In this document: positions 44,462 through 53,407 of the stretch, in pieces
Numbering within the stretch: the stretch's first letter is position 1
Layout: every line of letters begins with the position of its first letter
Source of the DNA: Streptococcus infantis
GTDB lineage: Bacteria > Bacillota > Bacilli > Lactobacillales > Streptococcaceae
Length of the DNA: 64,000 nucleotides
Assembly (NCBI RefSeq): GCF_000960085.1
Contig: NZ_JYGT01000008.1
Coordinates: 162,882-226,881, forward strand
Reading direction: 5' to 3'
Program-made: the position numbers and the translations under genes
The notes under the pieces: model-generated
Seen by the model: only the letters and a program-made list of their open reading frames with translations
Databases searched by the model: none
What the model was told of the DNA's origin: nothing

Positions 44462-44848
44462 CTAGTAATAAGCGACTTCGCCTATACCATATTCTAAAAT
44501 TTCAAAACTATTGAGGGAGAATTTAAGTCCTCTACCATGCTCCGAGTCCTCTCTTAGTCCAAATTCCAAACCAAAAATTAGGTCTATATCCCTTTGTTCA
44601 GACAAAATAAAAATGGATAGGAGTCTGGCGTGCGCTAGTTCTGGAAATTCCTCCTGAATTTTTTCCAAAGCTTTTGGATACCATACTGATGATTGATCCA
44701 GTTGATTATCGAGTTTTACTTTATAAGACGGAGTCAACTCCTCATTGATAACCTCTAAAGAATCACTTAAAGCAAGGCAGACCTTTTCCTTTTCCTCTGG
44801 AATTGCCACATATATCTCGTTATGGATATCAAATTTATATTCTCTCAT
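44462..44848 (-). CDS. Immunity-array gene 4: DUF6985/DUF2004-like protein
   Basis: 128 aa. LIFGLEFGLREDSEHGRGLKF near 93-113 (key D-EHG-G) followed by YGIGEVAYY recalls DUF6985/DUF2004 proteins that end in an EHG motif and G-GE. ATG 44848 (or GTG 44851) follows GGAGGAAAG. Confidence 0.55.
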   Translation of the reverse strand: MREYKFDIHNEIYVAIPEEKEKVCLALSDSLEVINEELTPSYKVKLDNQLDQSSVWYPKALEKIQEEFPELAHARLLSIFILSEQRDIDLIFGLEFGLREDSEHGRGLKFSLNSFEILEYGIGEVAYY

Positions 44849-44893
44849 CACTATCTTTCCTCCTTTCGGATGCTAGTTCTCAAATCTGACTAG

Positions 44894-45232
44894 CTAATCA
44901 TCAAATGGCATAAAGCTATCATGCTGCTGATAATAATTTAAAGCATCGACCAAGTCTTGGTGACTTGCATTCGGTTTTTCCTCAAGTGCGGCTGCAAGAA
45001 CATCAATCAACTGCTCTCCATAGTAGACTAGTTGCAGATCTTGCTCTGCTACATCCGTCGGGTAGACATCACAGTCTTCCACGACATCCGGATAATCAGA
45101 TACCCAATAGAGCCTAGCTAGTGCCAGTTCTCCATCCTCCTTGCCATAGAGGCAAAAATCATCTGATACTAATTGATCTACGCGCACCTGCTCAATTATC
45201 TGCTCTAGTGAAAGTTCTTGGTATTTTCGCAT
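44894..45232 (-). CDS. Immunity-array gene 3: DUF7716-like protein
   Basis: 112 aa, acidic. The C-terminal ASHQDLVDALNYYQQHDSF resembles the family now called DUF7716, which ends in an (A)LNFY..NDAF motif and is linked to contact-dependent toxin systems. GGAGAAGGG precedes ATG 45232. Confidence 0.5.
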   Translation of the reverse strand: MRKYQELSLEQIIEQVRVDQLVSDDFCLYGKEDGELALARLYWVSDYPDVVEDCDVYPTDVAEQDLQLVYYGEQLIDVLAAALEEKPNASHQDLVDALNYYQQHDSFMPFDD

Positions 45233-45250
45233 CCCTTCTCCTTTTTAATC

Positions 45251-45670
45251 TCACTCTTCAACAAAAGAGTTCAAAAATTCCTCAAAAGAAGCCCATTGAC
45301 CGTAGATCTCAGCTGTTTCTTCTAAGACATAGAAATAAACCTTGCCATAATCCTCTGCCCTTAGAGAAAGAGCATAGTTGCCAGAACCAGGATCATAGGC
45401 GAAATGAAGAAGGTCTGCCGCCTTAAATCCCGCAGGAACCACCTCATCGTCAAACCAGGTAAGAAACTTCCTCATCTCCTCCAGTGAATCAAAGGAATTA
45501 AAAGGAAAGAGGTGACGGTCATCGTGGACGCCCCTTACTTGGGGCTGGCCACCATTGTACTTGACATAAAAGTCCATCATAGTTTTTGGCAATTTCTTTC
45601 CAAGAATCTCCTCAAATTGTAAAAGATCTTCTTTTGAAATCGGTGAATCTTCATCAAGCATCCTAAACAT
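45251..45670 (-). CDS. Immunity-array gene 2: SMI1/KNR4 (SUKH-1) family protein
   Basis: 139 aa with a textbook SUKH-1 plan: EILGKKLPKTMMDFYVKYNGGQP (about 20-42), LFPFNSFDSLEEM, LLHFAYDPGSGNYALSL (about 82-98) and SFEEFLNSF. ATG 45670 follows GAAGGGAG and begins MFRMLDEDS. Confidence 0.8.
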   Translation of the reverse strand: MFRMLDEDSPISKEDLLQFEEILGKKLPKTMMDFYVKYNGGQPQVRGVHDDRHLFPFNSFDSLEEMRKFLTWFDDEVVPAGFKAADLLHFAYDPGSGNYALSLRAEDYGKVYFYVLEETAEIYGQWASFEEFLNSFVEE

Positions 45671-45689
45671 GATTACTCCCTTCAAGTTT

Positions 45690-46025
45690 CTACAATTCTT
45701 CTTCCAAGACCTTGTCAATAAATTCATAGACGTTCTTAGCAACTTTTTTCATTTCTAAAGAGCCTAAGGCACCCAAGTCATTTTCATAAATGCAATCATC
45801 TGCATTTTTCTTAATAAAGTAAGCCAAATCTCCTTCCTGTCCAATCATAAAGTAATCTGGCTCTACTTCCTCAATCTGATAAGTCTCATTACGCTCTTGA
45901 AGATCCTCCTTAGCATACAAACAGATGCCTGAATCTCCAATTTCATAGGGGTCAATCTCTTCCCACTCCGTTAAAAACTGATAGTAGAGATTGGGCAAGA
46001 CAAATCCAAACTCATCTCTTTTCAT
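45690..46025 (-). CDS. Immunity-array gene 1: SMI1/KNR4-like protein
   Basis: 111 aa, SUKH-like: GFVLPNLYYQFLTEWEEID (about 6-24), DSGICLYAKEDLQERNETYQIEEV, YFMIGQEGDLAYFIKKN and a C-terminal helix. GGAGGTAAACT precedes ATG 46025. First array gene in the direction of transcription, 36 nt after the SDR gene, so the array may be read from the DUF2829-SDR promoter. Confidence 0.7.
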   Translation of the reverse strand: MKRDEFGFVLPNLYYQFLTEWEEIDPYEIGDSGICLYAKEDLQERNETYQIEEVEPDYFMIGQEGDLAYFIKKNADDCIYENDLGALGSLEMKKVAKNVYEFIDKVLEEEL

Positions 46026-46061
46026 AGTTTACCTCCACATATTCACAGAATACCAACTATG

Positions 46062-46760
46062 CTACTTCAAAGACCACCCACCATCAATAGTCAGGATCTG
46101 TCCTTGCATGGCAGACGCCTTCCCACAGGCCAAAAAGAGGCTGACTTCCGCCACTTCTTCTGGCTCTATCCAGCGCTTGATGGGCGTCTCACTGGCTACC
46201 CAGTCTGCTAAGCCACCTGGTTCAAAGTCCGCTGCGGTCATGCCTGTTTTGACAGCTCCCGGCGCGATGCCAAAGACTTGAATACCAGCTTCAGCATAGT
46301 CTAAAGCCAACTGCTTGGTAAAGCCTGCCAAGGCATGTTTGGACGAGGTATAGGCGTGGCCTCCTCCACCAGCTAAACTTGAAGCAATGGAACACATATT
46401 AATGATGATTCCCTTCTTATTCTCCAGCATTTGTGTCAAATAATGTCGAGTCAGCTCAACTGGAGTCACATAGTTGATTTCAAAAATCTCTTGAATTTCT
46501 TGGGCTGATTGTTCTAGTAAAGGTTTGTAGTCATCCAAAATTCCGGCAGTATTACACAGAATATCAACTTGAGGGCACCAGTCAAAAATTGGTTCCAAGT
46601 CAAGCGTTAAATCACGTTGTAGAAAGTGAAAGTCGCCTTGTAAGGCAGGCTTTTCACCCTGATCCACTCCGAAAACCTGATAACCTTTTTCTAAAAATAG
46701 ACGAGCTTGTGCCAGACCAATCCCTGAACTTACTCCCGTAATCAATACACGTCTAGTCAT
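46062..46760 (-). CDS. SDR-family oxidoreductase (FabG-like)
   Basis: 232 aa short-chain dehydrogenase/reductase. Cofactor motif TGVSSGIGLAQA at 8-19, NTAGIL (about 70), catalytic Ser in CSIASS and YTSSKHALAG with the YxxxK pair (about 137-141). Pneumococci carry a similar gene here annotated as 3-oxoacyl-ACP reductase, but the true FabG belongs to the fab cluster; substrate unknown. Overlaps DUF2829 gene by 8 nt. Confidence 0.88.
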   Translation of the reverse strand: MTRRVLITGVSSGIGLAQARLFLEKGYQVFGVDQGEKPALQGDFHFLQRDLTLDLEPIFDWCPQVDILCNTAGILDDYKPLLEQSAQEIQEIFEINYVTPVELTRHYLTQMLENKKGIIINMCSIASSLAGGGGHAYTSSKHALAGFTKQLALDYAEAGIQVFGIAPGAVKTGMTAADFEPGGLADWVASETPIKRWIEPEEVAEVSLFLACGKASAMQGQILTIDGGWSLK

Positions 46761-46989
46761 GGACTTCCACCCAGTCTGCCGCTAGGACATCACAAGGAGT
46801 TGGGCTCCACATAGAAAAACCTTCCCCTTCACCAGTTACGTTGATGAGGAAATAGGGTGTCACTTCAAGGGCGATACCATTTTGTTCAATGGTATCAAAG
46901 AGCTGGACATAGTTCTCAGCTCCACCCCAACCAGTACGTACATATTTTTTCTTAGCCTTTAGTCCAGGCAAAATTTCTTCAAATGTCAT
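46753..46989 (-). CDS. DUF2829 family protein
   Basis: 78 aa. TFEEILPGLKAKKKYVRTGW followed by W-PTPCDVLAADWVEV is the DUF2829/Thoeris-anti-defence-like fold common in phages and Firmicutes. Function in the cell unknown. AAAGGAG precedes ATG 46989; -10 TATAAT lies near 47027 right after a terminator. Confidence 0.82.
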   Translation of the reverse strand: MTFEEILPGLKAKKKYVRTGWGGAENYVQLFDTIEQNGIALEVTPYFLINVTGEGEGFSMWSPTPCDVLAADWVEVHD

Positions 46990-47035
46990 GTTTTTCTCCT
47001 TTGTTATCTATGAATCTTAATTTAATTATAACAAA

Positions 47036-47058
47036 AAACCGTTTTCCAACGGCTTTTT
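47036..47058 (-). terminator. Endonuclease gene terminator
   Basis: Minus-strand CCGTT-GGAA-AACGG followed by six T; the same T-run leads into a TTGTTATAAT promoter for the DUF2829-SDR unit. Confidence 0.85.
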
Positions 47059-47096
47059 GACTGTGATTATTCTGATTTATATAGCTTGAAAAACCA

Positions 47097-48128
47097 TCAC
47101 CATTGCAATCCAGCTTCTTTGATTTCCTTTTTAGAAGCATACTTCCCATTTGGTCGATGCCATCTTCCTTTTCTATCTCTAAAGTAACCACCTGAATTAC
47201 TGCTTTGTGACTCCTCCGCAGGTGCTGGTGCTTCAGTTTCCTGCTGTGTCTGTTCTTCTTTAGCCTTCTCTTCAGCCTCTTTTTTTGCTTTTTCTTGTGC
47301 TTCTTTTTCTTCAGCCTCTTTCTTAGCCTTTTCCTCGGCTGCTTTAACTTCAGCAGCACGTTCTTCAGCTGATTTGACCGTATTTTTTGCAGTACCATCC
47401 GCATAATTTATTTCAGCATTTTCTGAAACATTATCTAAGGTAACATGGGTTACGGAATACTTATCAATTTTTTCCTTACTGCTACCTAATTTAATCTCAA
47501 GTAACTTACCATCCTGATCAATTCCTACGTACTGTAAGATAATTTGTCTCGGAATCAATTCATTATCCTTATAGACTGCTGTCACCTTATAGTCAAGGTA
47601 ATAGTTTGGATGATTTGCAAGCCATGAATCAAGTCCATTTTCATAATAGAGCATGCTACTTTGATTTTTGTCATCCGTTCCAGTAAAGGCACCTGTATTT
47701 AACCAGGCTGTCATAGGGACTAAATTGCGACCTTCATCATTAAGTCCACTAAATTGATAACCAACTAAATGACCACGATTCATCAGCCAAGCTTCTTTTG
47801 TACCATCACCATAGTAAAATTTATAGTTATGCCATCCAACTGGATCAAAGGTTAATTTAGCTTCTCTCTTTTCTTTAGGTTCATCACTATCTTTGAATTG
47901 AATATGAGCATAGGTTGCACGAGATTTGGAATCAAGTTCTCCAAGTTCCAGCTGCTTTTCGTTTCTAAAAGTAAGTAAACCAGCTTCCTTGTACAATTTT
48001 GTATTATCCTGCGTGGTCTGTTCAGTCGTTACAGGTTCAGTTACTTTTGCATCTTCCTTATGTTTCGAGCAACCAACTGATGTCAGCAACGAGAGAAAAA
48101 CAACAGAAGTCAAAACTATTCTTTTCAT
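47097..48128 (-). CDS. DNA/RNA non-specific endonuclease, lipoprotein
   Basis: 343 aa. Lipoprotein signal peptide MKRIVLTSVVFLSLLTSVGC (Cys 20). Nuclease domain of the beta-beta-alpha-Me NucA/EndA family: MNRGHLVGYQFSGLN near 116 holds the catalytic N-RGH, and RNLVPMTAWLNTGAF follows. Residues about 250-300 form a Lys/Glu/Ala-rich helical linker. The C-terminus ends GRWHRPNGKYASKKEI, a motif seen on other streptococcal secreted nucleases. Probably a surface DNase for nutrient DNA or matrix removal. AGGAGAATATAGA precedes the ATG. Confidence 0.88.
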   Translation of the reverse strand: MKRIVLTSVVFLSLLTSVGCSKHKEDAKVTEPVTTEQTTQDNTKLYKEAGLLTFRNEKQLELGELDSKSRATYAHIQFKDSDEPKEKREAKLTFDPVGWHNYKFYYGDGTKEAWLMNRGHLVGYQFSGLNDEGRNLVPMTAWLNTGAFTGTDDKNQSSMLYYENGLDSWLANHPNYYLDYKVTAVYKDNELIPRQIILQYVGIDQDGKLLEIKLGSSKEKIDKYSVTHVTLDNVSENAEINYADGTAKNTVKSAEERAAEVKAAEEKAKKEAEEKEAQEKAKKEAEEKAKEEQTQQETEAPAPAEESQSSNSGGYFRDRKGRWHRPNGKYASKKEIKEAGLQW

Positions 48129-48233
48129 TCTATATTCTCCTATTTTATCGAAATATTTATTATATTGTTATTTTATACCATTTTATCATTTATAGTTTGT
48201 ATTTTCAAACAATTATATAAATTTTTTTTCAAA

Positions 48234-48264
48234 CAAAAAGAGCAAGTAGAATCTCGCTCTTGAG
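48234..48264 (-). terminator. Aldo-keto reductase gene terminator
   Basis: Minus-strand AAGAGCGAG / CTTGCTCTT stem (one G-T pair) with trailing T5. Confidence 0.85.
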
Positions 48265-48282
48265 TGGATTTCGTTTTAATTT

Positions 48283-49209
48283 CTAAGGTAAATCATTCCC
48301 TGCTGCTAGGTAAATTTCATACCATTCTTTTCGTGTTAGAGTCAGGTTACTTGCTTGGCTTGCTTCTAGCAAGTGTTTGGGTTTGGTTGTTCCTACTACT
48401 GCCTGCATCTTTGCTGGATAGCGTAACACCCAAGCGATAGCAATGGCTGATGGGCTCACACCGTATTTTAAAGCTAATCGATTTAGAACCTCATTTAGAT
48501 CTTGAAATTGCTCTTTGCCAACAAAATTACCCTTAAAATAGCCAAACTGCAAGACTGACCAAGCCTGAATGACCATGTCATTTAGTTTACAGTATTCAAA
48601 GATGCTACCATCACGCACAGCTGCCTTGTCACCTTCCATATTGACATGGAAACCAGCGTCAAAACCAGGCGTAAAAGCTGCACTTAGTTGTAACTGATTG
48701 ATCGTTAATGGCTGTTTGACTTCTTTCTTCAGCAACTCTATCATCATAGGATTTTGATTGGACACACCAAAGTCTCGAACTTTACCAGACTTGTGCAGGA
48801 TTTCAAAGGCCTCTGCCACTTGGTCTGCTTCCATTAGGGCGTCCGGACGATGGAGAAGCAAGCTATCTAAATAGTCAACCTGCAATCTCTGTAGAATTCC
48901 ATCTACTGAGTCCAAAATATAATCTTTTGAAAAATCAAAATAGGTAAATTCTTCTATGCGAATACCACACTTGGACTGGATCCACATCTTTTCTCGCAAA
49001 TCTGGACGATGTTTTAACACCTGACCTAGTAATTCCTCGCAACGACCTCCACCGTAGATATCTGCTAGGTCAAAAGCATTGATTCCGACAGATAAGGCTG
49101 TTTCAACCAGCTCCTCCACTTCTTTAACCGATTTGTCACTGATTCGCATCATGCCGAGGACAATTTCTGATAGTTCTCTTTTCTCTTGTCCAAATGGGAT
49201 GTATTTCAT
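48283..49209 (-). CDS. Aldo/keto reductase
   Basis: 308 aa, NAD(P)H-dependent. AKR signatures: FDLADIYGGGRCEELLG (Asp and Tyr of the active site, about 47-63), QSKCGI (catalytic Lys about 80), LLLHRPDA (His about 113) and the C-terminal cofactor loop VVGTTKPKHLLEA. ATG 49209 behind ACGGAGG is preferred over ATGs at 49233 and 49293. Substrate unknown. Confidence 0.9.
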   Translation of the reverse strand: MKYIPFGQEKRELSEIVLGMMRISDKSVKEVEELVETALSVGINAFDLADIYGGGRCEELLGQVLKHRPDLREKMWIQSKCGIRIEEFTYFDFSKDYILDSVDGILQRLQVDYLDSLLLHRPDALMEADQVAEAFEILHKSGKVRDFGVSNQNPMMIELLKKEVKQPLTINQLQLSAAFTPGFDAGFHVNMEGDKAAVRDGSIFEYCKLNDMVIQAWSVLQFGYFKGNFVGKEQFQDLNEVLNRLALKYGVSPSAIAIAWVLRYPAKMQAVVGTTKPKHLLEASQASNLTLTRKEWYEIYLAAGNDLP

Positions 49210-49282
49210 GGTTTTTTCCTCCGTTTTCTTCATTATAAAACAGAATGACTCTTTTATCAACAGACACCTCACAAAAGAAAAG

Positions 49283-49300
49283 AACCAGTTCAAACTGGTC
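49283..49300 (-). terminator. metG terminator
   Basis: ACCAGTT/AACTGGT stem with a minimal loop, then TCTTTTCTTTT on the minus strand. Confidence 0.85.
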
Positions 49301-49310
49301 CTTTTAAATC

Positions 49311-51308
49311 TTATCCAATCACACTTCCGTTTGGTACAGCTGGATCAACTGTGAGAAGGGTTAATTTGCCATCATGTTCAGCTGAGAGAATCATCCCTTG
49401 GCTGACATATTTTTTCATCATTTTACGTGGTTTAAGGTTAGCAACGATTTGAACTTTCTTGCCGACCAATTCTTGTTCGTTTGGATAGTATTTTGCAATT
49501 CCTGAGAGGATTTGACGATCTTCACCATCACCAGCATCCAAGCGGAATTGAAGCAACTTATCAGAACCTTCCACTTTAGAAACTTCTTTGACTTCAGCAA
49601 CACGGATTTCAACCTTGTCAAAGTCTTCAAACTTAATTTCTTCCTTGTTCAGTTTGAGTTCAACTTCATCTGGATTCCATTCTTTTTCGACGGCTGGCTT
49701 GTTACCTTCCATTTGTTCTTTGATATAGGCGATTTCTTCTTCCATATCGAGACGTGGGAAAATAGGTGTTCCTTTGGCAACTACCGTTACACCTGCAGGT
49801 AAATCAGCCAAGCTCAAGTTTTCAAGGCTAGAAACTTCTGCGAGTCCAAGTTGAGTCAAGACTGCACGACTGGTTTCCATCATAAATGGCTCAATCAAGT
49901 GAGCTACGACACGAAGGCTAGCTGCCAAGTGGCTCATCACACTTGCCAATTGGTCACGGTGCGCTTCGTCCTTAGCCAGTACCCAAGGAGCTGTCTCATC
50001 GATATACTTGTTGGTACGTGAGATAAGAGTCCAAACTGCTTCAAGCGCACGTGGATAGTCAACTGCTTCCATATAGGTGTGGTAGTCAGCGATTGATTGT
50101 TCTGCAACTTGAGCAAGTGCATTGTCAAAGTCTGTCACACCTTCTACGTAGGCAGGGATTTGACCATCAAAGTACTTGTTAATCATAGAAACCGTACGGT
50201 TGAGGAGGTTACCAAGGTCATTTGCCAATTCATAGTTGATACGTCCTACATAGTCTTCTGGAGTGAAGGTTCCGTCTGAACCGACTGGAAGGCTACGCAT
50301 GAGGTAGTAACGAAGTGGATCTAGTCCATAACGTTCTACTAACATTTCAGGGTAAACAACATTCCCTTTAGACTTAGACATCTTGCCGTCTTTCATGACA
50401 AACCAACCATGGGCAATCAAGCGATCAGGCAATTTCATATCCAACATCATGAGAAGGATTGGCCAGTAGATTGAGTGGAAACGAAGGATGTCTTTTCCGA
50501 CCATATGGAAGACTGTTCCATTCCAGAATTTATCGTAGTTAGCATGATCCTCTTGACCATAACCAAGAGCAGTCGCATAGTTGAGAAGGGCATCAATCCA
50601 AACATAGACAACGTGTTTTGGATTTGATGGGACTGGCACCCCCCATGTAAAGGTTGTACGTGATACCGCTAAATCTTCCAAACCTGGCTCGATAAAGTTT
50701 TTCAACATTTCATTGAGACGACCATCTGGAGTGATGAAGTCAGGATGTGATTTGAAAAATTCGACCAAACGATCTTGGTACTTGCTGAGGCGAAGGAAGT
50801 AAGACTCTTCTGAAACCCATTCCACCTCGTGACCTGATGGAGCGATACCTCCCGTTACATTTCCAGCTTCATCACGGAAAACTTCCGCAAGCTGACTTTC
50901 TGTAAAGAATTCCTCGTCTGAGACTGAATACCAACCAGAGTATTCACCCAAGTAAATATCATCTTGAGCAAGCAAGCGTTCAAAGACTTGAGCTACTACT
51001 TTTTCATGGTAGTCATCAGTTGTACGGATAAATTTATCGTATGAGATATCAAGCAATTTCCAGAGTTCTTTGACTCCAACTGCCATGCCGTCAACATAGG
51101 CTTGAGGCGTGATACCAGCTTCTTCAGCTTTTTGTTGAATCTTCTGACCATGCTCATCAAGACCTGTCAGATAAAAGACATCGTAGTCCATGAGTCGTTT
51201 GTAGCGAGCTAGGACATCACATGCGATAGTTGTGTAGGCAGAACCGATATGAAGTTTACCAGATGGATAGTAAATCGGTGTTGTAATATAAAAATTCTTT
51301 TCAGACAT
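49311..51308 (-). CDS. metG: Methionyl-tRNA synthetase
   Basis: 665 aa. Class I synthetase: HIGH-like [10 protein letters not shown] (about 16-25), [10 protein letters not shown] (about 300-309), anticodon-binding helical domain and a C-terminal tRNA-binding OB domain ([17 protein letters not shown] onward, about 563-665). The connective peptide around residue 130-160 has no Cys, so it is the non-zinc type. ATG 51308 follows AAGGAAAT; an in-frame start 14 codons upstream lacks an SD. Housekeeping. Confidence 0.97.
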   Translation of the reverse strand: MSEKNFYITTPIYYPSGKLHIGSAYTTIACDVLARYKRLMDYDVFYLTGLDEHGQKIQQKAEEAGITPQAYVDGMAVGVKELWKLLDISYDKFIRTTDDYHEKVVAQVFERLLAQDDIYLGEYSGWYSVSDEEFFTESQLAEVFRDEAGNVTGGIAPSGHEVEWVSEESYFLRLSKYQDRLVEFFKSHPDFITPDGRLNEMLKNFIEPGLEDLAVSRTTFTWGVPVPSNPKHVVYVWIDALLNYATALGYGQEDHANYDKFWNGTVFHMVGKDILRFHSIYWPILLMMLDMKLPDRLIAHGWFVMKDGKMSKSKGNVVYPEMLVERYGLDPLRYYLMRSLPVGSDGTFTPEDYVGRINYELANDLGNLLNRTVSMINKYFDGQIPAYVEGVTDFDNALAQVAEQSIADYHTYMEAVDYPRALEAVWTLISRTNKYIDETAPWVLAKDEAHRDQLASVMSHLAASLRVVAHLIEPFMMETSRAVLTQLGLAEVSSLENLSLADLPAGVTVVAKGTPIFPRLDMEEEIAYIKEQMEGNKPAVEKEWNPDEVELKLNKEEIKFEDFDKVEIRVAEVKEVSKVEGSDKLLQFRLDAGDGEDRQILSGIAKYYPNEQELVGKKVQIVANLKPRKMMKKYVSQGMILSAEHDGKLTLLTVDPAVPNGSVIG

Positions 51309-51396
51309 AATATTTCCTTTCCAGGCTAATGAAACCTGTTTTTCTAACACTTCATTATATCATATTTTTAGTGATTTTCGAAATGGAAATCCATAC

Positions 51397-51432
51397 AAAA
51401 AACAAGATAGACAAGTGTCCATCTTGTTTTTC
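51397..51432 (-). terminator. Terminator after MacB-like permease
   Basis: AACAAGATGGACA / TGTCTATCTTGTT stem (one G-T pair), loop CT, then T6 on the minus strand. Confidence 0.9.
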
Positions 51433-51444
51433 CTGTTGTTTATT

Positions 51445-52704
51445 TTATTCATATCGAAGGGCTTCAATAGGATCTAGTTTAGAAGCTTTATTGGCTGGTA
51501 GAACACCAAATATCATACCGATGCCAGCTGAGACAGCTAAACTAAAGAGAGCAATTGGAATGGATACGCCAACTTCGATTCCTGCAATCATGTTTTGAAG
51601 AAGGACACCCGCAAGCATGGTCACTCCTGCAGCCAGCACAAGACCGATGAACCCTCCTAACAAGGTTAAAATCATGGATTCAATCAAAAATTGAACCAGA
51701 ATATTAGCCCGTGTAGCTCCCAGTGCTTTTCGTAGACCAATCTCGCGAGTACGCTCTGTCACCGAAACAAGCATGATGTTCATAACACCAGTACCACCAA
51801 CAAAAAGGGAAATCCCCGCAATGGCACTAATAATCGTTGTTATGAAGCCAAAGAGTTGTTGAACTTCTTGGAAGGCAGCAGACGCATCTGCAACTTGATA
51901 TTCCCCTTGTTGAAGACCTGCAATCTCTGTCATTCTTCTTGCCAACTCTGGTCCCAAAGTCTGGGTTAAGCTAGTATCATTGACACGGAAGACAATATTT
52001 GAAATCTCATCTGTGTTAAAATTAGCTGCAAGAGAAATATTGGTCGTAATTGGTAGTCCTCCGACTCCAAAGGCTTTTGCAGCCTTAGCTTCTTTACTTG
52101 CATAAACACCGATAACACGGTAACTAATTTCGTTTACTTCAATAATCTGATTGAGGGCATCCTGTGCGGAACCAAAAAGGCTATCGGCTAGTTCTTCATC
52201 TAGGATAATCACACTTGCGAAATCCTTATAATCTTGCGCTCTAAGGCCACGACCTGCAATGATTTCATTTTCGACCGCATCCATATAGGTGATATTCCCA
52301 CCCGTCATGTTAGCGTGTTCGACCTTTTTATCCTTATATGTCAAGGTCACATTGGCTGAGTTGGTCACATAGTAGCTATCCACTCCCTTGAGCTTAGCAG
52401 CTTCCTTGACCCATGCTTCTTGAGGTTTTGGTGGTTCAACAAAATTTTCTTCTTGACCACCAGACAAGGTCAATGCAGATTGTCTTTGTGTAAAGGAACC
52501 GTCCTTACTCTTTGTAGGTGAGAAAAAGACATGGATATCTTTCTGGGACTTGGTCATATTTTTATTGACCTGACGAGACATGGAGTCCCCTAAGGCCATA
52601 ATCACGACAACGGAGGATACACCGATGATAATCCCGATCATGGTCAAGAAGGACCGCATCTTGTGGGCCATAATGGATGAAAAGGCAAATTTCAGATTCT
52701 GCAT
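51445..52704 (-). CDS. MacB-type ABC exporter permease
   Basis: 419 aa. N-terminal membrane helix with MIGIIIGVSSVVVIMALGDS, a large extracellular domain (about 45-285), and three C-terminal helices with RTREIGLRKALGATRANI (about 318-335). This is the MacB permease without a fused ATPase. Works with the ATPase and adaptor just upstream; in pneumococcus the equivalent trio has been tied to export of antimicrobial peptides. AAGGAGG SD. Confidence 0.9.
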   Translation of the reverse strand: MQNLKFAFSSIMAHKMRSFLTMIGIIIGVSSVVVIMALGDSMSRQVNKNMTKSQKDIHVFFSPTKSKDGSFTQRQSALTLSGGQEENFVEPPKPQEAWVKEAAKLKGVDSYYVTNSANVTLTYKDKKVEHANMTGGNITYMDAVENEIIAGRGLRAQDYKDFASVIILDEELADSLFGSAQDALNQIIEVNEISYRVIGVYASKEAKAAKAFGVGGLPITTNISLAANFNTDEISNIVFRVNDTSLTQTLGPELARRMTEIAGLQQGEYQVADASAAFQEVQQLFGFITTIISAIAGISLFVGGTGVMNIMLVSVTERTREIGLRKALGATRANILVQFLIESMILTLLGGFIGLVLAAGVTMLAGVLLQNMIAGIEVGVSIPIALFSLAVSAGIGMIFGVLPANKASKLDPIEALRYE

Positions 52705-52705
52705 C

Positions 52706-53407
52706 TTAGTTTTCCTCCTTTTCTACTAAGCCACTATCAGACGAAATGACACCATCTCGGATGACGATTTGACGTTTCGCATAGGCAGCAATTTCAGGCT
52801 CATGCGTAACCATGATAATGGTTTTTCCTTCTTTATTTAATTCAACCAAGAGTTGCATGATTTGATTTCCTGTTTTGGTATCAAGTGCCCCAGTCGGTTC
52901 GTCTGCTAGAATGATTGAAGGATTGTTGACTAGAGCACGCGCAATGGCAACCCTTTGCTTCTGACCACCTGACAACTCCGAAGGTAAATGATGGCTACGC
53001 TCGGTCAGTTCAACCTTTTCCAGATACTCTTCCGCTAATTTGCGACGTTTTGAAGCTGAAACTCCAGCATAAATCAAGGGCAATTCTACGTTTTGAAGAG
53101 CATTGAGCTTGGACAAGAGAAAGAATTGTTGAAAGACAAAGCCGATTTCTTGATTTCGAACCTTTGCTAATTGTTTTTCTCCCAAACCAGCTACTTCTTT
53201 TCCGTCTAGAAAATACTGACCACTTGTAGGTGTATCTAGCATACCAATGGTATTCATGAGGGTAGACTTACCAGAACCAGATGGTCCCATGATAGCCACG
53301 AATTCTCCCTCATGAACTTCTAGGTTAATGTTTTTAAGAACTTGAAGTTCTTGGTCACCATTACGATAGCTACGGCAGATATTTTTGAGGCTAATTAGTT
53401 GCTTCAT
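52706..53407 (-). CDS. MacB-type ABC exporter ATPase
   Basis: 233 aa. Walker A GPSGSGKSTLMNT, signature LSGGQKQRVAIARAL, Walker B IILADEPTGALD, VTHEPEIAAYA. Overlaps the adaptor gene by 17 nt and ends two nt before the permease start, a tight three-gene operon. Confidence 0.92.
   Translation of the reverse strand: MKQLISLKNICRSYRNGDQELQVLKNINLEVHEGEFVAIMGPSGSGKSTLMNTIGMLDTPTSGQYFLDGKEVAGLGEKQLAKVRNQEIGFVFQQFFLLSKLNALQNVELPLIYAGVSASKRRKLAEEYLEKVELTERSHHLPSELSGGQKQRVAIARALVNNPSIILADEPTGALDTKTGNQIMQLLVELNKEGKTIIMVTHEPEIAAYAKRQIVIRDGVISSDSGLVEKEEN

Noticed and set aside
30654..46025. Toxin genes (LXG, WXG100, Rhs, deaminase or nuclease toxins) among the array
   Set aside because: No protein in the block has an LXG-type N-terminal domain, WXG motif, RHS repeats or a catalytic nuclease motif that I can recognise; all are small and soluble.
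46979..47404. Lys/Arg-rich 141-codon open frame antisense-frame shadow of the nuclease C-terminus
   Set aside because: It is an alternate frame of the Lys/Glu/Ala repeat region on the same strand; composition is a by-product of AAG/AAA/GCT-rich DNA.
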